Part shown: positions 9,108 through 15,846 of the stretch, in pieces
Layout of the letters: every line of letters begins with the position of its first letter
How positions within the stretch are numbered: the first letter of the stretch is position 1
Source: an uncultured Bacteroidia bacterium
GTDB lineage: Bacteria; Bacteroidota; Bacteroidia; Bacteroidales; UBA932
Assembly: GCA_902774145.1 (NCBI GenBank)
Contig: CACYHC010000020.1
Span: forward strand, 1 to 33,011
Length of the DNA stretch: 33,011 nt
Reading direction: 5' to 3'
The notes under the pieces: model-generated
Database searches by the model: none
What the model saw: only the letters and a program-made list of their open reading frames with translations
Told to the model about the DNA's origin: nothing
Program-made: the position numbers and the translations under genes

Positions 9108-9617
9108 CTACTGCCTTTCAGGGGAAAACAGGTTGACGGTAAACAGCGAAAGGAAGGTGCTCACCAGGGTCGAGAGCAGCGTGCGCAGGAGGTTGAACCA
9201 CAGGGGCCGCGTGCCGGCGCCGTCCGCCTGGACATAGATGAGGAAAAAGAGCAGCGTCGCGAGGAAAACCGCAAGCAGCACCGGCCAGAAGCCGTTCCGA
9301 CGCAGGGAAAGGTCCTCTTCGCGGTCGAAGAAATCCGCGCCGAAAATCAGGCGCAGGATCCAGGTGCGCGCATAGGCCACCGGCAGCAGCGCACAAACGG
9401 TCAGGCCCAGCATCCCGTCGGCGAAGAAATCAGTGAGAAAACCGGCGACAAAGGCCACGGCCAGCGCAAAGACGCCGCCGTGACGGGCCGGGACGCACAG
9501 GATGGCCGCCGGCAGGAAGGAAAGGACCAGGTACTGCGAAAATGGAAAGAAATTCAGCAGCAGGACCTGGAGCACCAGCAGCAGCGCAAGCCGCAGGAAA
9601 TAAGCGGTATCCGTCAT
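9108..9617 (-). CDS. mreD: rod-shape-determining membrane protein MreD
   Basis: 169 aa small integral membrane protein. About five to six hydrophobic helices are visible, beginning with FLRLALLLVLQVLLLNFFPF. MreD is a poorly conserved scaffold of the elongasome that interacts with MreC. Identification rests on size, hydrophobicity and position between mreC and mrdA. The ATG at 9617 overlaps the mreC stop by 4 bases (ATGA), which implies translational coupling. Confidence 0.88.
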   Translation of the reverse strand: MTDTAYFLRLALLLVLQVLLLNFFPFSQYLVLSFLPAAILCVPARHGGVFALAVAFVAGFLTDFFADGMLGLTVCALLPVAYARTWILRLIFGADFFDREEDLSLRRNGFWPVLLAVFLATLLFFLIYVQADGAGTRPLWFNLLRTLLSTLVSTFLSLFTVNLFSPERQ

Positions 9618-10444
9618 TGCGCCTCCTCCCGTTCTTTTTCCAGCGCGGTGATTTCCGCCCGCGAGGGGTTCTGTACGATAGTCACATAGCGCAGCGACGA
9701 AAAGTCCTGCAGCAACTCCACCGCCACGCTGTTGGTGGCACCGTCTTCTTTGGAAACACCCTGGGTCACGGCGATGGGGATGTCCGGCGGAAACACGAAG
9801 GAGAAGCCGCTGGTATATACCGTCTCCCCTTCCGGAATCTCCATATGCGGCGGAACGCCCTTGAGAAAGCCCCGGCGGGTACTCACGCCGTCCCAGACCA
9901 GCGGGGCCACCAGGCCGTCCCGGCCCACCCTGGCGCTCACGCTCAGGAAACTGTTCATCAGGGTCAGCCCGTAGGAATAACGCCGGCCCACCGCCTGCAC
10001 GACGCCCACCACGCCCTGTTCGGAAATGATGCCCGAATGGGGATACACGCCGTCGTCAGACCCCTTGTCCAGGATGATGTAGTTGTGCAGGGAGTTGCGG
10101 CTCATCTTCACGATGGTGGCGGGAATGTAGGTAAAACGCCCTTTCGCCGCCGCCAGGTGGGCCTCCTCTTCCTCCAGGCGGTCCAGTTCCTGGTAGCGCC
10201 GCAGTTCTTCGCGGAGCGCGAAGTTCTCGGCGGCCAGCTGTTCGTTCTGCTCCCGGAGCTTGAAATGCCCGCGGACATTCTCTCCCGTCTGCCAGTTCAG
10301 GGCCATGATGCGGTGCGAGAAGCGGTTGAGCCAGATATTCTGGAGCGTGGCGCTGTGGGAAAGCAGCGCCAAAGCGGCAACCTCCATCACAATGAAGACT
10401 GCCGCCGTAAAAATCAGGGTTCCTGTTTCCTTGCTTCTGGGCAT
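9614..10444 (-). CDS. mreC: rod-shape-determining protein MreC
   Basis: 276 aa. A single N-terminal transmembrane helix (~10-30) is followed by a coiled coil rich in Leu and Glu (~55-98, e.g. LREQNEQLAAENFALREEL) and the periplasmic beta-domain (~105-260) with the MreC hallmark of DKGSDDGVYPHSGIIS followed by GVVGVVQAVG. MreC is thought to assemble along the cell and activate PBP2-RodA. The C-terminal tail is acidic and helical (ALEKEREEAQ). The start is 1 base after the mreB stop codon and the end overlaps mreD by 4 bases. No anomalies were seen. Confidence 0.95.
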   Translation of the reverse strand: MPRSKETGTLIFTAAVFIVMEVAALALLSHSATLQNIWLNRFSHRIMALNWQTGENVRGHFKLREQNEQLAAENFALREELRRYQELDRLEEEEAHLAAAKGRFTYIPATIVKMSRNSLHNYIILDKGSDDGVYPHSGIISEQGVVGVVQAVGRRYSYGLTLMNSFLSVSARVGRDGLVAPLVWDGVSTRRGFLKGVPPHMEIPEGETVYTSGFSFVFPPDIPIAVTQGVSKEDGATNSVAVELLQDFSSLRYVTIVQNPSRAEITALEKEREEAQ

Positions 10445-10445
10445 C

Positions 10446-11471
10446 CTAACGAATCAGGAAGGAGAAGCGGTCGGTATTCTTGAGCGCCTCGCAGGTGCCG
10501 CGACCCACGGCGTGCAACGGGTCGTTGGCCACGTGGAAGGGAATGTTGATCTTGTCCGTCAGACGTTTGGCGAGACCGCGCAGCAGGGCGCCGCCGCCGG
10601 AGAGGTAGATACCCTCGCTCACGATGTCCGTGTACAGTTCGGGCGGGGTTTCCTCCAGCACATGCATGATGGACGTCTCGATTTTGGCAATCGAACGGTC
10701 CAGGCAGTGCGCGATTTCCTGGTGGGTGATGGTCGCCTCTACGGGATGCGCCGTCATCAGGTTCGGGCCGTTGATGGTGTAGGGCTCCGGCTCGTCTTCG
10801 AGGTCCGGCAGCACCGCACCCACGGCAATCTTGATGCGCTCGGCGGTGATTTCACCAATCTTGATGTTGTGCTGCTGGCGCATGTACTGCTGGATGTCGG
10901 CGGTAAATTCGTCACCTGCCGTCTTGATGCTTTCCTGCACCACGATGCCACCCAGGGAAATCACGGCGATTTCCGCGGTACCGCCGCCGATGTCCACCAC
11001 CATATTGCCCTGCGGCGCCTCGACGTTCAGGCCGATACCCAGGGCCGCCGCCATCGGTTCGTAGACCAGATAGACATCCCGGCCGCCCGCGTGCTCGGTA
11101 GAGTCGCGCACAGCGCGGATTTCCACTTCCGTACTGCCGGAAGGAATGCCGACGACGATTTTGAGGTTGGGCGTGAACAGGCTGCGGTGTTTGCTGTTCA
11201 CCTGCTTGATAAAGCCGCGGATCATCATTTCCGCCGCATTGAAGTCGGCAATCACGCCGTCCCGCAGGGGGCGGATGGTACGGATGCCGGGATACACTCT
11301 CTCGTGCATAAGTTTGGCCTTCTGGCCGATGGCGATGCACTTGCCGGACGAATTGTCCACGGCAACGATACTGGGTTCGTCCAACACGATCTGCCCGTTC
11401 TGGTAAATCACGGTGTTGGCGGTTCCCAGGTCAATGGCCAGTTCCTGATGCCAAAAAGAAAAAAGAGACAT
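10446..11471 (-). CDS. mreB: rod-shape-determining actin homologue MreB
   Basis: 341 aa from the ATG at 11471; a TTG nine codons upstream would add a stretch absent from typical MreB, so the ATG is preferred. Actin-fold nucleotide motifs are intact: phosphate-1 loop IDLGTANTVIY (~13-23), phosphate-2 loop DIGGGTAEIAV (~160-170) and the adenosine motif LSGGGALLRGL near the C terminus. MreB forms membrane-associated filaments that direct the PBP2-RodA machinery and set cell width. It is the first gene of the minus-strand operon and is divergent from ispD, with 49 bases between the two start codons. A TAnnTTTG box lies 25 bases upstream. Confidence 0.97.
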   Translation of the reverse strand: MSLFSFWHQELAIDLGTANTVIYQNGQIVLDEPSIVAVDNSSGKCIAIGQKAKLMHERVYPGIRTIRPLRDGVIADFNAAEMMIRGFIKQVNSKHRSLFTPNLKIVVGIPSGSTEVEIRAVRDSTEHAGGRDVYLVYEPMAAALGIGLNVEAPQGNMVVDIGGGTAEIAVISLGGIVVQESIKTAGDEFTADIQQYMRQQHNIKIGEITAERIKIAVGAVLPDLEDEPEPYTINGPNLMTAHPVEATITHQEIAHCLDRSIAKIETSIMHVLEETPPELYTDIVSEGIYLSGGGALLRGLAKRLTDKINIPFHVANDPLHAVGRGTCEALKNTDRFSFLIR

Positions 11472-11495
11472 AGTTCGCTTCAAAATGGATTTCCG

Positions 11496-11503
11496 CAAAA
11501 ATA
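11496..11503 (-). promoter_or_regulatory. candidate -7 element for the mre operon
   Basis: Minus-strand TATTTTTG matches TAnnTTTG and lies 25 bases upstream of the mreB ATG, giving a predicted leader of about 20 nt. The -33 position falls inside the first codons of ispD and reads TTTC, three of four consensus bases. It is prediction only. Confidence 0.45.
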
Positions 11504-11508
11504 ATGAT

Positions 11509-11516
11509 TAATTTTG
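11509..11516 (+). promoter_or_regulatory. candidate -7 element for ispD
   Basis: TAATTTTG matches TAnnTTTG and ends 4 bases before the ispD ATG at 11521, so transcription would start at or within a couple of bases of the start codon. That would give a leaderless mRNA. No convincing -33 element was found. The box is only 5 bases from the divergent mreB box. Confidence 0.35.
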
Positions 11517-11520
11517 CGAA

Positions 11521-12222
11521 ATGGAAAGAAAAATTTACGGAATTTTTACGGCGGGCGGAAGCGGCAGCCGTATGGGTGCGCCGGTCCCCAAACAATTCCT
11601 GAAAATCGGCGGAAAACCCATCCTCCGCCTCACCATCGAACGCTTCCTGGAAGCCCTTCCGGACCTGCAGGTCGTGACCGTACTTCCGCGGGAGCACTTC
11701 GACACCTGGAAAGACCTCTGCCTGAAAGGGGCCTTCGATGTGCCGCAGCGGCTCGTTGGGGGCGGAATGACCCGCTTCCATTCGGTCAAAAACGCGCTCG
11801 GCGCCGTTCCGGACGGGGCTTTCGTGCTGGTGCAGGACGGCGTGCGGCCCTTCCTTTCCGTGGGCAAAATCCGCGAAATGACCGCGGCGATGCAGGCGGG
11901 CGCCCGCGCCGTCATCCCCGTCGTGCCCGTCACCGACACGCTGCACTGCCTCCGCCGGCGCGAGGATGGCAGCCTGGAACCCGTCCCCGGGGAAATGCCC
12001 GACCGGAGCCGCCTCTTCGGCGCCCAGACCCCGCAGATTTTCCGCTCCGAAGAACTGCGCGCCGCCTATGACAATGCCTACGACACCCGCTTCACCGACG
12101 ACGCCTCCGTCGCCCTGGCCGCCGGCATTCCGCTGACTTACATCGAGGGCGAGCGCTACAACATCAAGATTACTACGCCGGAAGATCTGGAACTTGCGGG
12201 GAAAATAGTTTACAGATATTGA
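11521..12222 (+). CDS. ispD: 2-C-methyl-D-erythritol 4-phosphate cytidylyltransferase
   Basis: 233 aa cytosolic enzyme of the MEP isoprenoid pathway. It transfers CMP from CTP to methylerythritol 4-phosphate. Family motifs are all present: the N-terminal nucleotide loop AGGSGSRMG with Arg17 and Lys24 (PKQFL), VQDGVRPF, PVTDTLH, FGAQTPQIF, TDDAS and the C-terminal GERYNIKITTPEDL. The length matches the family. It stands divergently to mreB. The next gene (DUF6259 protein) follows after 58 AT-rich bases, so cotranscription is possible but not certain. Confidence 0.96.
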   Translation: MERKIYGIFTAGGSGSRMGAPVPKQFLKIGGKPILRLTIERFLEALPDLQVVTVLPREHFDTWKDLCLKGAFDVPQRLVGGGMTRFHSVKNALGAVPDGAFVLVQDGVRPFLSVGKIREMTAAMQAGARAVIPVVPVTDTLHCLRRREDGSLEPVPGEMPDRSRLFGAQTPQIFRSEELRAAYDNAYDTRFTDDASVALAAGIPLTYIEGERYNIKITTPEDLELAGKIVYRY

Positions 12223-12227
12223 AAAAA

Positions 12228-12272
12228 TTTTTTCGCAGGGATAATTGTTTTGTTCCTTTTTTTGCGAAAAAG
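12228..12272 (+). promoter_or_regulatory. AT-rich inverted repeat between ispD and the DUF6259 gene
   Basis: TTTTTTCGCA at 12228-12237 is matched by TGCGAAAAAG at 12263-12272 (9 of 10 complementary), enclosing about 25 bases. It is followed by a run of six T before the ATG at 12281. It could be a weak terminator after ispD or a leader hairpin for the next gene. Homopolymer runs make chance pairing likely. Confidence 0.25.
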
Positions 12273-12280
12273 AATTTTTT

Positions 12281-14365
12281 ATGAAACGATTTTTCGCCGC
12301 CCTTCTGTCCATCGCCCTGGTGACCCTCACCGGCGCGGACGCCCTCGCAAAGAAAACCAAAAAGAACGCCGCGCCCCAAAAGCCGCGTCTGGAAACCCCG
12401 AACCTCGCCTTTGAGATCGAACCCGACGCTTCCGGCGCCACGTTCATCGTCAAAGGAAAAGAGGACGCAGCACAGCGCGGAGCCGAATGGTGGCGCCTCA
12501 TCATCGACGACGGACGCCGCACGGAAATCCCCGTGCTCTCCTACCAACAGAAAGGCACGGCGGCGCTCAAAGACGGCGTCATCACCATTGAATACGATGG
12601 CCTCCACTCCGAATGGGGGGACAACTTTGATATGACCTTCCGCCTCGAGGTCTGCGTAGAGGACGGCCTGCTCGTCTTCACGCCGACGGTCGCCAACCGC
12701 GCCGAAGGCCTGCGCATCAACGAATGCCAGGCGCCCTTCGCCACCTTCACGGAACTCATCGGCCCCAAGGAAAAGGACTTTATGGTCCTGCCCCGCGCCC
12801 TGGGCCAGAAAATCGTGAACCCCTGGAAATACATGGAGGACCAGACCCCCAATTTCTACAACCACGACAAATGGGAGACCGTCCTCACGCTGCCCTATCC
12901 GCGGGCTTCGATGAGCTGGTACGGCATCCAGAGCGCCGACAAGTTCCTCTATGTGGCGCGCTATGACGCGGATATGACCTTCTGCAACCTCTCCGTCCAC
13001 CACAGTATCGGCGGAGAAGACCTGCGCGTGGGAATCAACCACCTGCCGATGGCCCGCACCGGCGAGACGCTGACCCTGCCCGCCACACGCATCGGCCTCC
13101 TGGACGGGGACTGGCGTGCCGGCGCAGACCGCTATCGCGCGTACGCGGACGCCTCCTTCTTCAAGGTGACGAAAAAATCCGACTGGCTGCGCACGATGCC
13201 GGGCTGGCAGCGCCTGACCTTCAACGCACAGTACGGCGAGACCCGCTTCCGCTTCAGCGACCTGCCCGAAATCTACGAAATCGGCAAGCGCTACGGCGTG
13301 AACACCATCTTCATCTTCGCCTGGTGGAAGGAAGGCATGGACTGGGGCTACCCCGCCTACACCGAGCCCTACCCCGGCGCCTTTGAAGAACTCAAAGCCA
13401 ATATCAAGAAGGTACAGGAAATGGGCGGCCACATCGTCCTGGAATGCAACTGTCACTTTCTGGACCTGGATTCCGACTTCTACAAGCAGTGGGGCGACGA
13501 GGTTAAAATCCTCGACATCAACGGGCAGGAAGTGCGCTCCCAGTACGGCTATCCGGGCCGCGGCGAGTTCCGCGTCACCTACGGCAAGCGCCAGTTCCCC
13601 CTCATCTGCACCGGTACGCAGCGCTGGCGGGACCAGATTCTGAACCAGCTCAAATTCATGGGCGAACTCGTGGGTCCCGACTGCGTCTTTGCCGACTGCT
13701 ACGGCGGATGCCCCTGGCAGCCCTGTTTCAACCATCAGCACGAACACGGCTGGCGCTGCGACAAGGAAGGCCATTACAAAATGGAATTCTGGAAAGCCGC
13801 GCAGGCCTACAGCGAAGGCGCGGGCAACGTGCTCGGCACGGAGGTCCTGACCGACCTGGGCGCCGCTTTCACCCAGTTCGTGCACGGCGGCCTCTCCGGC
13901 CATTCCTTCCGCATCAACGCCGACGACTTCCCGGAGCTCTTCCGCTACACCTTCCCCGAAGTGATTACCACCAACCGGGGCGTGCGCACCTCCCGCGGCC
14001 AGTATGACCGCCAGATGAAGTACGCGATGCTCACCGGCATGCGCATGGACGGCGAACTGCACGTCTGCCGCTCCACGCTCGACAAGGACGAAAAATACGC
14101 CGCCGTCATCAAATATTGCACAGACCGGCTCGTCCGGTACGGCGATTTCTTCTTCGACGGGAAATTCACCTGCATCGATATGAGCGAGCGTCCCTACTAC
14201 ATCAAAATGGCGGAATACTACAACGCCGACGGCAGCAAGGTGCTCCGCGTCCTTTACAATGCGTCCTACAAGACGGCGGCCCGCTTCGACGGCGTTTCCC
14301 TCCAGCCGGACGAAATGCGCTTCGACATCTTCGATACCGCCACCTACAAAGCCTCGCACCACTGA
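12281..14365 (+). CDS. secreted DUF6259-type TIM-barrel glycoside-hydrolase-like protein
   Basis: 694 aa from the ATG at 12281, which gives a good signal peptide (MKRFF... ending DALA, cleavage near residue 23); the longer frame uses a TTG. An N-terminal beta-sandwich-like region (~35-280) precedes a TIM-barrel-like catalytic region (~300-600). Barrel landmarks are TIFIFAWWKEGMDWG, HIVLECNCHF, VFADCYGG (Asp472 at the end of a strand, a plausible catalytic acid) and a C-terminal beta region with CIDMSERPYY. The layout is that of DUF6259 proteins, which are related in fold to GH36-type alpha-galactosidases; substrate and mechanism are not established. The end overlaps the next gene by one base (TGATG), coupling it to two propeller proteins and suggesting a shared glycan substrate. 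Confidence 0.72.
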   Translation: MKRFFAALLSIALVTLTGADALAKKTKKNAAPQKPRLETPNLAFEIEPDASGATFIVKGKEDAAQRGAEWWRLIIDDGRRTEIPVLSYQQKGTAALKDGVITIEYDGLHSEWGDNFDMTFRLEVCVEDGLLVFTPTVANRAEGLRINECQAPFATFTELIGPKEKDFMVLPRALGQKIVNPWKYMEDQTPNFYNHDKWETVLTLPYPRASMSWYGIQSADKFLYVARYDADMTFCNLSVHHSIGGEDLRVGINHLPMARTGETLTLPATRIGLLDGDWRAGADRYRAYADASFFKVTKKSDWLRTMPGWQRLTFNAQYGETRFRFSDLPEIYEIGKRYGVNTIFIFAWWKEGMDWGYPAYTEPYPGAFEELKANIKKVQEMGGHIVLECNCHFLDLDSDFYKQWGDEVKILDINGQEVRSQYGYPGRGEFRVTYGKRQFPLICTGTQRWRDQILNQLKFMGELVGPDCVFADCYGGCPWQPCFNHQHEHGWRCDKEGHYKMEFWKAAQAYSEGAGNVLGTEVLTDLGAAFTQFVHGGLSGHSFRINADDFPELFRYTFPEVITTNRGVRTSRGQYDRQMKYAMLTGMRMDGELHVCRSTLDKDEKYAAVIKYCTDRLVRYGDFFFDGKFTCIDMSERPYYIKMAEYYNADGSKVLRVLYNASYKTAARFDGVSLQPDEMRFDIFDTATYKASHH

Positions 14366-15846
14366 TGCTCTCCACGCTCCTGGCCCTATTGACGGCAGGG
14401 CTGGTCACGCTCTGCGATTTCGACTCCCGGCAATTGGGCTGGGAGAGCCTCAGCCTGGAAATTTCAGAAGTGGCCAATCCGGAGCATAAGGGCATCAACC
14501 CGTCGAAAAGATGCGCGGTGACCACCTCCGGCGGCGAAAAGTGGGAAAGTGTTTTCACTGTTCCCCTGTCCCGTGCGCTGGACTTCACGGCCCATCCGCC
14601 CGTATTCTCCATCAAGGTGCTGCCGCCCCGCGCCGGTCTCGTCGTCCGCTTCTCCATCAAGCAGATGAAAGCCGGACAGAGCGCGGAGTGTCCCACCCTC
14701 TGGAAGGAAACGCGCACCACAAAGGCGGGCGAATGGGAAGAGTTGTCCTTCGATTTCAGCGACCTTTCTCCCAAAAGCAACTGGTACCGGAAAATCGTCC
14801 TCTACTTCGATGCCGGCGGGACCTCGTCCGGAGAAAGCTGGTTTTTTGACGACCTGCAGGTGCCAGACGATGATCTCACCCCCCTGAACCTCTTTCGTAG
14901 CGTGTCTGATGAGCCGCTTTTCGACGTGGACCCTGCCTTCCCCTGGCGCAGCCGGAGCATTACTTCCGGGCGTATTCTCACGCCCCGGCAAAGCCCCGAC
15001 GGGAAATGGCACTGGTACAACCGGGGCAGCGGCAAGGCGCACCAGACCATCGGGATGTTTGTCCAGGACAGCGCGAAATTCGACCCGATCAAAGGCTGGA
15101 AAGACTATCCGGGGAATCCCGTACTCGACGTGGGACGGGGCGCAGACTTCGACGCCTGGCGGATTCTGGGCGTCTGCCCCGTGCCGATGCCCGACCATAG
15201 CCTCTTCTTTTATTACAAGGCGCGGCCCTACAACCAGGGCAATACCTTCGGCACCGGACTCGCCTACTCGACCGACGGGGTGCATTTCGACAAACTGACG
15301 GACCACTCCCTCTCGGAGCGCAATCCCGCCGATGCGGTCTTCCACGAGGGAAAATTCTACCTTTTCATCGGGCCCTGGCTGGTGATTACCGACGACCCGC
15401 TGCGCATCCCCCTCGAGGAAAAAATCAGAATCCTGAACGCGGGGGACGGGCCCGCCTGTTTCGACCGGACCTGCCTCTTCGGGAACCGCGTCTTCCGGCT
15501 GGAGGGCGTGGACAAATGGTTTATGGTCTATCACGGAGATGCCTCGCACCCGGATTTCCCGCACCGTTTCCATATCGCCCTCTCGGACGACCTGGTGCAC
15601 TGGACCAAGGTGGACAACCCGCAGCCGCTCTTTTCGCGCGGACCGCGCGGTCGCTGGGACCAGGGCGGCATCTGGGCCCCGGAAATCATCGAATACCGGG
15701 GAACCCTCTATATGTATTACGAGGGCTGGGGCGAAGCGGAAGAGGTCCCGGACCGGGACAAGGAGTATTTCCGGCCGGCCGCCTCGCGCACCGGCGTCGC
15801 CGTCTGCGATAAAAACGCGTTTCTGAAATGGTGCGGACTGCAGTAA
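14365..15846 (+). CDS. secreted protein with five-bladed-propeller glycosidase-like domain
   Basis: 493 aa from the ATG at 14365, which overlaps the previous stop codon. The N terminus is hydrophobic (MLSTLLALLTAGLV) but has no basic residue, so signal-peptide assignment is less secure. Residues ~18-170 form a beta-sandwich, carbohydrate-binding-like module ending in SWFFDDLQVPDDD. Residues ~180-493 resemble five-bladed propellers of the GH32/43/68/117/130 type, with repeated blades such as HWYNRGSG, FYYKARPYNQG, ALSDDLVHW and GGIWAPEIIEY followed by LYMYYEGWG. Catalytic acids cannot be assigned by eye. It is a close paralogue of the C-terminal ~475 residues of the next gene. The family is unassigned; substrate specificity is unknown. 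Confidence 0.75.
   Translation: MLSTLLALLTAGLVTLCDFDSRQLGWESLSLEISEVANPEHKGINPSKRCAVTTSGGEKWESVFTVPLSRALDFTAHPPVFSIKVLPPRAGLVVRFSIKQMKAGQSAECPTLWKETRTTKAGEWEELSFDFSDLSPKSNWYRKIVLYFDAGGTSSGESWFFDDLQVPDDDLTPLNLFRSVSDEPLFDVDPAFPWRSRSITSGRILTPRQSPDGKWHWYNRGSGKAHQTIGMFVQDSAKFDPIKGWKDYPGNPVLDVGRGADFDAWRILGVCPVPMPDHSLFFYYKARPYNQGNTFGTGLAYSTDGVHFDKLTDHSLSERNPADAVFHEGKFYLFIGPWLVITDDPLRIPLEEKIRILNAGDGPACFDRTCLFGNRVFRLEGVDKWFMVYHGDASHPDFPHRFHIALSDDLVHWTKVDNPQPLFSRGPRGRWDQGGIWAPEIIEYRGTLYMYYEGWGEAEEVPDRDKEYFRPAASRTGVAVCDKNAFLKWCGLQ

Noticed and set aside
7293-9689. A long plus-strand open frame opposite mrdA and mreD
   Set aside because: Both minus-strand genes carry intact family motifs, while the plus-strand frame reads as Arg/His/Gln-rich noise typical of antisense frames in GC-rich DNA.
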